Part shown: one piece after another, positions 16,989 through 25,002 of the stretch
Layout of the letters: the number at the start of each line of letters is the position of its first letter
How positions within the stretch are numbered: the first letter of the stretch is position 1
From: Lactiplantibacillus songbeiensis
GTDB taxonomy: Bacteria > Bacillota > Bacilli > Lactobacillales > Lactobacillaceae
Direction: 5' to 3'
Length of the DNA: 64,000 nucleotides
Assembly (NCBI RefSeq): GCF_005405125.1
Contig: NZ_BJDL01000013.1
Coordinates: forward strand, 1 to 64,000
Notes under the pieces: generated by a model
What the model was told of the DNA's origin: nothing
Databases searched by the model: none
The model's input: the letters and a program-made list of their open reading frames with translations, nothing else
Made by a program: the position numbers and the translations under genes

Positions 16989-17627
16989 CTAATAGGCGAT
17001 GATCTTGGTCCCATGTGCTTGAGGTACATTCAGCGCCGTGGTAATACGAGCCACATTATCTGCTGTAATACCGCCGCCAGGTAAGATTTGAATCCGACCG
17101 GCTGCTAACTTGATGGTGGCCTGTAATTGTGGTAAACAATCAGCAATTGGCGTGGTTAATGGTCCACCATGGGTTAAGATGCGTTCAACATCATGGGCAA
17201 CTAACCAATCGATGGCCGCAGCTTGTTGATCAGCAGCTAAGGCATCAAAGGCCATATGGAAAGTGACGCTCATGCCACCAGCCGCACCCACGAGGAGGGC
17301 CATGGCTTCAGTATCAAGTTGACCATCTTTGGTTAAGGCCCCTAATGCCACGCCGTCAACGCCCAACGCTTGGGCTTGCAATAAGTCGGCTTCCATAATT
17401 TTTAACTCAGTATCGTTATAAACGAAGTTACCACCGCGTGGGCGAATCATCGTAACCAAAGTAACGCCGTGTTCTTGGGTATACTTAGCGGCTTCGGCCA
17501 TCACGCCACGGCTAACGGTGGTCCCACCCACGGCTAAATTGTCATTTAACTCGATTCGTTGGGCTCCCGCAGCGATAGCGGCCGGGATATTTGTGTAGTT
17601 TTCTAATGCGACTTCTTTTAAGACCAT
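16989..17627 (-). CDS. cutC: CutC family protein
   Basis: 212 residues with the CutC TIM-barrel pattern: KEVALENYTNIPAAIAAGAQRIELND, TLVTMIRPRGGNFVYND, GVDGVALGALTKDG, SVTFHMAFD, RILTHGGP and ILPGGGI. The family was first linked to copper homeostasis in E. coli, but a direct copper role is disputed. It lies 15 bases after the lactonase-family gene and is probably cotranscribed with it on the minus strand. Confidence 0.93.
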   Translation of the reverse strand: MVLKEVALENYTNIPAAIAAGAQRIELNDNLAVGGTTVSRGVMAEAAKYTQEHGVTLVTMIRPRGGNFVYNDTELKIMEADLLQAQALGVDGVALGALTKDGQLDTEAMALLVGAAGGMSVTFHMAFDALAADQQAAAIDWLVAHDVERILTHGGPLTTPIADCLPQLQATIKLAAGRIQILPGGGITADNVARITTALNVPQAHGTKIIAY

Positions 17628-17642
17628 TTAAATTGTCATCCT

Positions 17643-18671
17643 TTACTTTGAGAATAAGACGCAAACGCCTTCTGGGACGGTAACATCTTTTTGAAGTAAC
17701 GTCAATTGACCAGTTTCAAGGTCACGTGCATATAAAGTGGCGTTATCCGTATTCTGGTTAACCGCAACGATAAACGCTTCGGTTGGGTCTAACGCAAAGT
17801 CGCGAGGAAAGTCGCCTTCAGTACTGATTTGTTGAATGAGGGTCAACTTAAAGTCTGCTTGCACTTGGAAGACGGCTAAGGAGTTGTAGCCCCGATTAGA
17901 CACATAAAGGAACTGCCCATCACGACTCAAACGAACGGCCGCAGCCCCATTATGAGCAGTGTAATCAGCTGGAATGGTGGTGACAACGTCTAATTGCTGG
18001 AAGCTACCGGTCGCTGGGTCATAAGCTAAGGTCGCGACGTTGCTGGATAATTCGCCCACTAAAAAGGCGTGTTGACCATCGGGGGCAAAGACCAGATGCC
18101 GGGGACCAAAACCTGGGGCCATCTTTAACGTTGACTGGGCACTGAGCTTGCCAGTATCGCTAACGTTGTAGACATAGACCGTGTCGCTACCTAAGTCAAT
18201 GGCGACTAACCGGTTATCTGGGGTTAAGTCCGTATAATGGATGTGTGAGCCATCTTGTTCTGGCCGGGGCCCATTGCCAGTATGCGTCACTTGATCGACC
18301 AAAGTGAGTTCACCATTGGTCGCGATGTGCATGACACTGGCAGTGCCTTTATGGTAATTAGCGCTGTAGACCAATTGCCGGGCTTCGTCAACGGCAACGT
18401 AAGCAGGTGGCGTCCCGGGGGCAATCACTTCATTTAAGCGAGTAGCAGTTTGATTGGCTAATTGCCAGGCTGCCACGCCACCTTCGTCATCACTAGCTTT
18501 GACAACGCTGTAAAGGCGATTCTTGGCTGATAAGGCGAGGTAAGTTGGGTTGGCTGTTTTGGTGACCAGCCCGGTCATGGTTAACGTTTTTTCAGTTGTA
18601 TCTAAAGTCCCGGCATAGATGCCTTGACTTGTTTTTTTAGTATAGGTTCCAAATAAGAGCGGTTCTTGCAT
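17643..18671 (-). CDS. Lactonase family protein (seven-bladed beta-propeller)
   Basis: 342 residues of the YkgB/6-phosphogluconolactonase-like beta-propeller family (PF10282). Typical stretches are LLFGTYTKKTSQGIY near the start, PAYVAVDEARQLVYSANYHKG, GSHIHYTDLTPDNRLVAIDLG, FGPRHLVFAPDGQHAFLVGE, LYVSNRGYNSLAVF and GDFPRDFALDPTEAFIVAVNQ. Members hydrolyse sugar-phosphate lactones, but the substrate here is unproven. ATG 18671 has AAGGAGG 11 bases upstream; a longer N-terminus lacks a ribosome site and is rejected. cutC follows directly. Confidence 0.88.
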   Translation of the reverse strand: MQEPLLFGTYTKKTSQGIYAGTLDTTEKTLTMTGLVTKTANPTYLALSAKNRLYSVVKASDDEGGVAAWQLANQTATRLNEVIAPGTPPAYVAVDEARQLVYSANYHKGTASVMHIATNGELTLVDQVTHTGNGPRPEQDGSHIHYTDLTPDNRLVAIDLGSDTVYVYNVSDTGKLSAQSTLKMAPGFGPRHLVFAPDGQHAFLVGELSSNVATLAYDPATGSFQQLDVVTTIPADYTAHNGAAAVRLSRDGQFLYVSNRGYNSLAVFQVQADFKLTLIQQISTEGDFPRDFALDPTEAFIVAVNQNTDNATLYARDLETGQLTLLQKDVTVPEGVCVLFSK

Positions 18672-18789
18672 AAGACGCTCAACCTCCTTGAGTGACAGAT
18701 GACTGATGGTTGAATCAGTCCTAAGGTTAATTATAGCATAAACCACCTAACTGAAAACGGTCCCAAAGTGGCGAAAGGGCGGGGCGCTA

Positions 18790-18798
18790 TGCTACAAT
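18790..18798 (+). promoter_or_regulatory. Extended -10 promoter of the IIA-like gene
   Basis: TGCTACAAT: TG, one base, then TACAAT at 18793-18798. It lies 38 bases before the next start codon. Confidence 0.5.
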
Positions 18799-18835
18799 TA
18801 AGCCAACTTAAATTAAAGAATGGAGTTCTGTAAAC

Positions 18836-19195
18836 ATGGCAGTGAGTGCAACCGTACAATCTATTGGGGACCAAGCAATTTCTGAGCACGAACCCATTTT
18901 AATTTTCTTCGACGAAACAGCGACCGCGGCAATTCAAAATATTGCGGTGATTCAAACGTTTGAAGCTACACATGAACCGATGACAGTGGCGATTGGCAGT
19001 ACCATTAAAATTGATGACCAAGCCTATACGGTCGCGTATGCTGGCGAACTTGTTAATGCCAACTTAAATTCAATTGGGCATGCCACGCTGTATTTTACGG
19101 CTGTACCCAAAAAGCCGATGCAAAACGGGATTTATTTAGCACCAGCGACCATGCCACAACTTAAAGTTGGCAGTGTTATCACGTATCAAGCATAG
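18836..19195 (+). CDS. GutA/SrlB-type PTS IIA-like protein, stand-alone
   Basis: 119 residues that follow the glucitol/sorbitol IIA pattern along the whole length: TVQSIGDQAISEHEPILIFF, VAIGSTIKIDDQAYTVAYAGE, NLNSIGHATLYF and LKVGSVITYQ. In E. coli SrlB the phosphate is carried by His43 in FIHCHGEL. The aligned stretch here reads VIQTFEAT, so that histidine seems to be a glutamine. No IIB or IIC gene is nearby. It may be a regulatory or otherwise repurposed protein rather than a working transport component. It is followed 26 bases later by an AI-2E-family permease. Confidence 0.75.
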   Translation: MAVSATVQSIGDQAISEHEPILIFFDETATAAIQNIAVIQTFEATHEPMTVAIGSTIKIDDQAYTVAYAGELVNANLNSIGHATLYFTAVPKKPMQNGIYLAPATMPQLKVGSVITYQA

Positions 19196-19221
19196 GCCGT
19201 TAGTAACCGGGGGTGCATTTT

Positions 19222-20370
19222 TTGAAGACTAAACCAACCGTAGCCCGCTGGACGGGGCAAAAAACGATTCGGGTTTTGATCATTATTTTATTAGTGTTAG
19301 CCTGTGCCTTTTTAGGCAAACAGGTGACTTGGCTGCTAACGCCAGTGCAGCAGTTCTTTAGTATTGTGGGTTTTCCGATTATCTTAGCTGGGGTCTTGTA
19401 TTACTTGATGAACCCGCTGGTAGATTGGTTGGAAAAAAAGTATCATATTCGCCGGACGTGGACGATTATTGGGTTGTTTGTACTGATACTAGGCCTGATT
19501 ATTTGGGGGATTGTTGCCTTGATTCCAGTCATTCGCACGCAGACCTTAGGCATTATTAACGACTGGCCAACTTATTGGCACAATGCCAGTAACGAGCTCA
19601 ATCATTGGATGAATGATCCAAAGCTATCCGTCTTTCGTGATCAATTGGATCAGTGGAATACCGATGCCAGCAAGTTACTAAGTGGTAAGGTTACCAAGTA
19701 TTTAACCGGAACGGTTTCTTCCATCACGAGTGTGGTCAGCACGGTCACGACGGTGGTCATTGGTCTGATTACGATGCCGTTTATTCTGTTTTACTTATTA
19801 AAAGATGGCCATCAATTACCAAAGTATTTGGCCAAGTTTGTGCCAACTAAAGGTCGGGCCGGCTTTTTACAAGTGCTGACGGAGATTAATTCACAAGTCA
19901 GTAACTATATTCGGGGCCAATTAACTGTCGCATTTTTTGTGGCAGTGATGTTTGCCATTGGGTATGGGATTATTGGCTTGAAATTCGCCTTAACTTTAGG
20001 GATTGCAGCTGGTATTTTGAATTTGATTCCATATTTGGGGTCTTTCTTAGCGATGGTGCCGTCAGTGGTGATTGCGTTAGTGATCTCGCCTTGGATGCTA
20101 GTGAAAGTGTTAATTGTTTTTGTGATCGAGCAGACGATTGAAGGGCGCGTTATTTCGCCATTAGTCTTAGGCAGTAGTCTAGCCATTCATCCGGTGACGA
20201 TTTTGATTGTGTTGTTAGTCAGTGGGAAGATCTTTGGCTTAATGGGGGTCATTTTCGGGATTCCAGGCTATGCCATCTTAAAAGTTTTAGTGACCCATTT
20301 ATTTGTTTGGTATCAAGCTCAATCTGGTTTGTATGAAGAAAGTGAGATCGACGATGGCGGAAGAAAGTGA
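19222..20370 (+). CDS. AI-2E family transporter (YdiK/PerM-like)
   Basis: About 382 residues with seven to eight membrane segments. The family signature region is in the C-terminal half (GIIGLKFALTLGIAAGILNLIPYLGS, then EGRVISPLVLGSSLAIHPVTIL). Members export small signals or sodium/protons, or are of unknown function; the family name alone does not prove AI-2 transport. TTG 19222 lies 8 bases after GGGGG and is preferred; GTG 19213 overlaps that site. The next gene starts inside its last codons, so they are cotranscribed. Confidence 0.85.
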   Translation: MKTKPTVARWTGQKTIRVLIIILLVLACAFLGKQVTWLLTPVQQFFSIVGFPIILAGVLYYLMNPLVDWLEKKYHIRRTWTIIGLFVLILGLIIWGIVALIPVIRTQTLGIINDWPTYWHNASNELNHWMNDPKLSVFRDQLDQWNTDASKLLSGKVTKYLTGTVSSITSVVSTVTTVVIGLITMPFILFYLLKDGHQLPKYLAKFVPTKGRAGFLQVLTEINSQVSNYIRGQLTVAFFVAVMFAIGYGIIGLKFALTLGIAAGILNLIPYLGSFLAMVPSVVIALVISPWMLVKVLIVFVIEQTIEGRVISPLVLGSSLAIHPVTILIVLLVSGKIFGLMGVIFGIPGYAILKVLVTHLFVWYQAQSGLYEESEIDDGGRK

Positions 20371-20719
20371 TTTTATTCTGCGACAGATTCATTCTTTGGC
20401 AGAAGGCTTTGGTTATTTGTTGGCCCATGCTAAGGACAGTCCCAATACGGAGATTGTCTTTCCGGGGACGGTTGGACCGGCATTGCCACATCAAGCAGAG
20501 TTGCGGCAATTGATCCATGATCAACAGTATCAACAAGCGGCCACGCGCTTGTTACAGTTGCGCTATGCGATGACTGAGGATCAATTCTTTCAGCTAGCTT
20601 TATGGCTCTATCAGACGCTCAATCATTACGATGACGCGACCTTACAAGCTGGGCATTATTCCAAAGCCAGTATTGTAGCTGGGTTAAAACAACTGGAACA
20701 ATTTAAAAATGAACCTTAA
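20354..20719 (+). CDS. DUF6483-like small helical protein
   Basis: 121 residues, MAEESDFILRQIHSLAEGFG at the N-terminus, then TPR-like helices (LRQLIHDQQYQQAATRLLQL, QFFQLALWLYQTLNHYDD). It resembles the lactobacillus DUF6483 family, of unknown role. ATG 20354 overlaps the end of the permease gene by 17 bases and has GAAAGTGAG upstream, which argues for translational coupling. Longer in-frame starts lie deeper in the permease gene and are unlikely. Confidence 0.7.
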   Translation: MAEESDFILRQIHSLAEGFGYLLAHAKDSPNTEIVFPGTVGPALPHQAELRQLIHDQQYQQAATRLLQLRYAMTEDQFFQLALWLYQTLNHYDDATLQAGHYSKASIVAGLKQLEQFKNEP

Positions 20720-20721
20720 AC

Positions 20722-20762
20722 AAAATGAGCAGTGCCACCAATTGCGGGCACTGCTCATTTTT
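20722..20762 (+). terminator. Bidirectional terminator between the DUF6483-like gene and rpsN
   Basis: AAAATGAGCAGTGCC pairs with GGCACTGCTCATTTT around a 10-base loop; T-rich on both strands. Confidence 0.93.
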
Positions 20763-20780
20763 AATTGACGTTATATTGGG

Positions 20781-21050
20781 TTACCAACTAGCTTTACGCA
20801 CACCGGGAATTTGACCGGCATGGGCTAGGCGGCGGAAGTTTAATCGAGACATCCCGAACTTCCGTAAGTAGGCGTGTGGGCGGCCATCTAAATGGTCACG
20901 CCGATGAATCCGAACGGGTGAGGCATTCCGTGGTAAAGTTGCTAGCCCGGCATAATCACCGGCAGCCTTTAATTCTGCGCGGCGGGCGGCGTACTTGGCA
21001 ACTGTCGCTTCAATCCGTTTTTCTTTCGCGATTTTTGACTTTTTAGCCAT
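20781..21050 (-). CDS. rpsN: 30S ribosomal protein S14, zinc-independent (C-) form
   Basis: 89 residues, starting [20 protein letters not shown] and ending with [20 protein letters not shown]-like sequence. It lacks the CxxC pairs of the zinc-binding 61-residue form and has the longer insertion typical of the zinc-free S14. In bacilli this paralogue is often made under zinc shortage and replaces the zinc form. The gene stands alone, outside any ribosomal operon. ATG 21050 has AAGGAG 8-9 bases upstream. A Zur-like palindrome lies about 100 bases before it. Confidence 0.95.
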   Translation of the reverse strand: MAKKSKIAKEKRIEATVAKYAARRAELKAAGDYAGLATLPRNASPVRIHRRDHLDGRPHAYLRKFGMSRLNFRRLAHAGQIPGVRKASW

Positions 21051-21152
21051 AATTTTTTGCTCCTTTGCAACTGGTTGAGTTTGCAATTCACGCACAAAAA
21101 ATTTGTCGCAACTTTCAATGTTTTTTAGAACGTTATTTAAGATAGCATAGTA

Positions 21153-21174
21153 AAATCGACATTGCGACTATTTA
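21153..21174 (-). promoter_or_regulatory. Candidate Zur box upstream of rpsN
   Basis: This 22-mer starts AAATCGACATT and ends GCGACTATTTA. It matches the B. subtilis Zur consensus AAATCGTAATNATTACGATTTA, without gaps, at 15 of 21 defined positions. The match is by eye. Control of a zinc-free S14 gene by Zur is well known in related bacteria, which makes the site plausible. Confidence 0.45.
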
Positions 21175-21240
21175 GTTTCAACTTGAGTCAGCGACCTCAG
21201 TCTAATGAATTGTGAACATATGGTATGATGGGAATAATAC

Positions 21241-21639
21241 GCTTGGTGCTGGTTGAAATTACCGCCTGCCGGTTGATTTCTAAAACGCTGGAACACCATG
21301 GACCATTTTGAAGCCAAACCGGTCTTCAAAGCTGGCCTTGGCCTAAATTCGGGAAAAATACTCGCACTAAGGTCAACGACACGGCTAAGCATTTTGGCAA
21401 CCAACGGCTCAGCTAAATGACCGGGTTGAAAATAATCAATCGTTAATTTTTAAATATCCGTTAGTTAACGGCGGGCGGGCCAGAATTGGCTCAGTGGTGT
21501 CGTTTATCTTGGTCGGTGATTTTCTGACTTAGATAAAGCCCGGCTTGCGAGACCGTTCTGTGGCTTGCAAACGTGGCCACCATGTTCCAGCCAATTCTGG
21601 CCCAACCAGAGTGGCAATTTAAGCCAACTAGCACCAAAC
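21241..21639 (-). repeat. Copy B of the intergenic structured repeat (full length)
   Basis: About 400 bp, non-coding. It begins GCTTGGTGCTGGTTGAAATT and ends CAACTAGCACCAAACG, so the ends are inverted repeats. The right half holds hairpins TTTATCTTGGTC..GACTTAGATAAA and TTGCGAG..CTTGCAA. The left half, read on the plus strand, resembles the reverse complement of the right half (CTGGAACACCATGG, then TTTGAAG..CTTCAAA). The whole is therefore an inverted dimer of one folded unit. The right end lies 36 bases before the rlmA start. Confidence 0.9.
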
Positions 21640-21674
21640 GTGGGACTAAGATAAATTTGGAAAGTGTGAAAATA

Positions 21675-22532
21675 GTGAAGAAAATAGATCAAGGCAGTCA
21701 GTTTGTGCAACAGCATTTAAACTTATTTCGCTGCTTAGTTTGTGACGCACCCTACAGTGCCGTCGAAGACCATACCCTCAAGTGTCCCAATGGGCATGAA
21801 TTAGATTTTTCTAAAAAAGGGACCTTATATTTTTTGACGCACCAAGTTCAAAGTGAATATGACGCAGCGATGTTAGCGGCGCGCCGGCGGATTTTACAAG
21901 CCGGGTTCTTTAAACCCATTGTAACGGCAATTAACGCGCAGCTAAATGCGCAGCCACAACGTATTTTAGATATTGGGAGTGGGGAAGGGACGCCATTAGC
22001 GGACTTATTAGATCTGCATGCCAATGCAAAAGATGTCGGGATTGGCTTTGATATTAGTAAAGCTGGCGTTAACTTAGCGACTCAATTAACCACGCCGGCT
22101 TATTATTGTGTGGCTGACTTGGCGCAGTTGCCATTTACGGATGAAGCGTTCACGGCGATTATGGATGTCTTTTCACCATCAGCTTATCGTGAGTTTGAAC
22201 GCGTCTTAGCACCAGGTGGACAGTTGTTAAAAGTGGTCCCGAATAGTGACTACCTGATTGAATTGCGGCACTTGTTGTTTAAGCCGACTGATCGCCAGTA
22301 CCACTATGATAATCAACGGGTGATTGACTTATTCAAGCAACATTATCCGACAGCACAACAACAGGTTATCCATTATGAGTTTGATCTCAGTACGGTTGAC
22401 TTCAATGATTTAATGGTCATGACGCCGCTACATTGGGGGGCTGATGCTGACAGCTTAGCGCAAGCCGTTCAAACTGGTCTACCTAAAATTACGGTGGATG
22501 TCAGCTTGTTAACCATGACTAAGGAAAAGTAA
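21675..22532 (+). CDS. rlmA: 23S rRNA guanine-N1 methyltransferase, RlmA family
   Basis: 285 residues. An N-terminal zinc finger (CLVC, then KCPNGH, about residues 18-45) is followed by KKGTLYFL and a Rossmann methyltransferase domain with the SAM motif ILDIGSGEGTPL near residue 110. This matches the RlmA/RrmA family that methylates G745 or G748 of 23S rRNA; which site cannot be told. Start choice: GTG 21675 is 10 bases after GGAAAG; upstream in-frame ATG codons lie inside repeat copy B and have no ribosome site. Any promoter must lie in or next to the repeat. Confidence 0.9.
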   Translation: MKKIDQGSQFVQQHLNLFRCLVCDAPYSAVEDHTLKCPNGHELDFSKKGTLYFLTHQVQSEYDAAMLAARRRILQAGFFKPIVTAINAQLNAQPQRILDIGSGEGTPLADLLDLHANAKDVGIGFDISKAGVNLATQLTTPAYYCVADLAQLPFTDEAFTAIMDVFSPSAYREFERVLAPGGQLLKVVPNSDYLIELRHLLFKPTDRQYHYDNQRVIDLFKQHYPTAQQQVIHYEFDLSTVDFNDLMVMTPLHWGADADSLAQAVQTGLPKITVDVSLLTMTKEK

Positions 22533-22696
22533 GCTAAGGGCGCTTGCATGATTGGTAAGCCGGTGTTAAGATTGCCATTGAGAAATCGTTTGGTAGCTAA
22601 CATCGATCAACATCGTTGGTGACTACCGAGTTGAACTTCATTAACGTAGCGTTTCGCCGTGCCCACACCGAAATACTGCGTTTTTTTACGGTCTAA

Positions 22697-22747
22697 AAAA
22701 GGTCTCGAGTGTTCTGGCTGATGTCAGGTTGCACTTGAGACCTTTAA
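22697..22747 (-). terminator. Terminator of brnQ
   Basis: On the minus strand, AAGGTCTCAAGTG pairs with CACTCGAGACCTT across a long loop, followed by a T-run. It ends the brnQ transcript. Confidence 0.7.
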
Positions 22748-22781
22748 CTTTGATGAAAATGACCATTAAAGCGTGAAAAAG

Positions 22782-24116
22782 TTAATGCTGGGTGACACGT
22801 TGTCCAATTACCCCTAGAATGAGGCCAATTAACGCCGGTACTGTCCAGCCAAGTCCGAGCTGCGCTAAAGGCAAGGCAGCATTTAACTGCTGGCACAACT
22901 GTAGCCAGCCAGTTTGTTGCCATGACGCTGGTAGGGCATTTAAACCGGCTAAAATAGCTGGAATCACAGTCCAAGCTGTTGTCATGGCATACAGCCAACG
23001 TGAGGTCCCTAACCACGGTGATAAACAAGCTAGGCCAATTAAAACGATGGCGAGTGGATACAATAACATTAGGATTGGCGTTGAATAAGTAATCAATTGA
23101 GTGAGGCCGATGTTAGCGAGCACGGCTGGAATTACACAGGCAAAGATAATCAGCCAACGATAGCTGAACGCTGGAACCATTGCTTGTAAGGTATCACCAA
23201 AGGCCAAGGTCAGGCCGACCGCTGTCTTTAAGCAAGCGATAATCACAATTAGTGCGAGTAGGACGTTACCAAAGGACCCAAAATACGCATTGGCAATCTG
23301 GGCTAACGTAATGCCACCATTTGCAGCCGGGGCGAACCGACCGAGGCTCATCGTGCCCATTAGTGCTAAGACGCCGTATAAGACGCCCATTAGAACGACA
23401 CAAATGATTCCAGCTTTAATGGTATCTTTCGCAATTTGACCAGGTTCACTCACGCCTAGTGCTTTAATGGCATCAATGACGACGATCCCGAAGGCCAAGG
23501 ACGCTAAAGCATCCATTGTGTTGTAACCTTCTGTAAAGCCTGCCAGCAGCGGTTGGCTTTGATAGGCTCCACGTGCGGCTACTTGGAAGTTGCCTAAGGG
23601 CTTGATTAAGGCTACTAACATTAGGCTACCTAGCAAGATCAAAAATAACGGCGTCAGCCATTTGCCAACGTAAGTCATAATTTTGCCTGGATTGCGCGCC
23701 AATAGCCAAGTTAGTCCGAAGAAGGCGGCTGAAAAGGCGAGCAACGCTAAGGGCTGTTGCGAGTGGCTCAAAAACGGAACTAAGCCAATTTGAAAGGCCG
23801 TGGTCGCTAATCGCGGCATTGCAAAGAAGGGTCCTAAGGTCAGGTACAGCACAAATGTGAATAAATAAGCGTAAGGCCGACTGACTTTAGTGGCCAGTTC
23901 GAATACGCCGGCACTGCGCGTTAAGCCGATGCCCATCACCCCTAATAGTGGGAGACCAATCCCGGTAATGAGTAACCCAATGATTGCAGTGCCGACATGT
24001 GCACCAGCTTGTTGACCTAAGTAGATTGGAAAAATCAGATTACCGGCACCAAAGAATAAGCCAAAGAGCATGGCGCCAATAAAGACTGTTTCACGCCCGG
24101 TTAAGCGGGTCTTCAT
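22782..24116 (-). CDS. brnQ: Branched-chain amino acid transporter, LIVCS family
   Basis: 444 residues with about twelve membrane segments. The N-terminal family block ETVFIGAMLFGLFFGAGNLIFP is typical of BrnQ carriers, which import leucine, isoleucine and valine with sodium or protons. Further conserved stretches are FVLYLTLGPFFAMPRLATTAF and GFTEGYNTMDALASLAFGIVV. The ribosome site GAGGGGG is inside the 3' arm of a hairpin that ends seven bases before the ATG. This is a striking arrangement that may limit expression. The gene lies downstream of an oxidoreductase gene on the same strand. Confidence 0.95.
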   Translation of the reverse strand: MKTRLTGRETVFIGAMLFGLFFGAGNLIFPIYLGQQAGAHVGTAIIGLLITGIGLPLLGVMGIGLTRSAGVFELATKVSRPYAYLFTFVLYLTLGPFFAMPRLATTAFQIGLVPFLSHSQQPLALLAFSAAFFGLTWLLARNPGKIMTYVGKWLTPLFLILLGSLMLVALIKPLGNFQVAARGAYQSQPLLAGFTEGYNTMDALASLAFGIVVIDAIKALGVSEPGQIAKDTIKAGIICVVLMGVLYGVLALMGTMSLGRFAPAANGGITLAQIANAYFGSFGNVLLALIVIIACLKTAVGLTLAFGDTLQAMVPAFSYRWLIIFACVIPAVLANIGLTQLITYSTPILMLLYPLAIVLIGLACLSPWLGTSRWLYAMTTAWTVIPAILAGLNALPASWQQTGWLQLCQQLNAALPLAQLGLGWTVPALIGLILGVIGQRVTQH

Positions 24117-24177
24117 AAAAAATCCCCCTCAGTGAACTGTGTTATGCCAGTTAGCATAGCATGTTTTACTGAGGGGG
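24117..24177 (-). terminator. Terminator-like hairpin that contains the brnQ ribosome binding site
   Basis: On the minus strand CCCCCTCAGT (24177-24168) pairs exactly with ACTGAGGGGG (24133-24124), with an inner TATGC/GCATA pair, followed by ATTTTTT and then the brnQ ATG at 24116. It can end the upstream gene's transcript or act as an attenuator that also hides the GAGGGGG ribosome site. Confidence 0.75.
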
Positions 24178-24200
24178 TAATTAAAATTAGCTGAAAATGG

Positions 24201-24848
24201 TTACTGATTAGCAACTGTGAAACGGATCTGATGATGCGCTGGTTGAGTGACTTCATTTAAAACGGCCACGGCCATGGTGCCAGAGTTGGTCGCGGAGATA
24301 CCTTGATCGTTGACGTACAGGTCGTCAGTACCAAGGTGCGCTGGTACGGCGGGACCAGCATGAAAGTCGGCGACTGGTGAGATGCCGACCCAGTTGACAT
24401 CATCAACTGTCCGCAAGAAAGTTAATTCTTTAAGTTGGTTTTGGGGAATGGCAACAAACGCCGCGTTCGCAGGATCAGCAGCGATATCGTCGACTAAGAG
24501 ATGTTGATCGGCACCGGTTTTCAAACTCCCAGCCCCTAAGATAAAGACTAGGCGGGGAGCCGTCGTGTCACGTAACATGGCGACTAACTTAGTTGCTAAG
24601 TCAACGTGCAAGTAAGCCTTAGCGGGTGGCGTTGCCATGGCATCGACGACGACATCGACAGCCGTTAAGTCGGCCTTAGTTAAGGCAAAGGCGTCTTTAG
24701 CAACGGTAGTTAGGTGATCATTTGGTGTTAACTTGGCCAATTTTTCTGTGGAACGGCCAATTGCGGTGACCGTGTGGCCTTGTGTTAATGCTTGGGCGGT
24801 GATGGCCGAACCAGCCATCCCAGTTGCCCCAATAATCATGATTTTCAA
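24201..24848 (-). CDS. NAD(P)-binding Rossmann-fold protein, NmrA/SDR-like
   Basis: 215 residues. The N-terminal nucleotide-binding motif is MIIGATGMAGSAITAQAL, followed by TVTAIGRSTEKLAKL and VVVDAMATPPAKAYLHVDLA. It lacks the YxxxK pair of classical short-chain dehydrogenases and fits the atypical NAD(P)-binding (YwnB/NmrA-like) group. The substrate is unknown. AGGAGGAATTT precedes the ATG. It is divergent from trmL and upstream of brnQ on the same strand. Confidence 0.85.
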   Translation of the reverse strand: MKIMIIGATGMAGSAITAQALTQGHTVTAIGRSTEKLAKLTPNDHLTTVAKDAFALTKADLTAVDVVVDAMATPPAKAYLHVDLATKLVAMLRDTTAPRLVFILGAGSLKTGADQHLLVDDIAADPANAAFVAIPQNQLKELTFLRTVDDVNWVGISPVADFHAGPAVPAHLGTDDLYVNDQGISATNSGTMAVAVLNEVTQPAHHQIRFTVANQ

Positions 24849-24959
24849 GTTAAATTCCTCCTCTAATCTAAGTTACAGCGATCAGTATAAAGTAAGTTTG
24901 TTCAAGATACGAATAATTAGCTTTCTGTTGGGAAGGGCTAGGCTAGATTGGTTGAGTCA

Positions 24960-24968
24960 TGGTATGAT
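24960..24968 (+). promoter_or_regulatory. Extended -10 promoter of trmL
   Basis: TGGTATGAT: TG, one base, TATGAT at 24963-24968, 35 bases before the trmL start. Confidence 0.55.
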
Positions 24969-25002
24969 ATTCAATAATATTACAATTAAAGGAAGACTTA
25001 TT

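Noticed and set aside
21573-21674. N-terminal extension of rlmA from an ATG inside repeat copy B
   Set aside because: The extension is translated repeat sequence without a ribosome site; the family N-terminus starts near GTG 21675.
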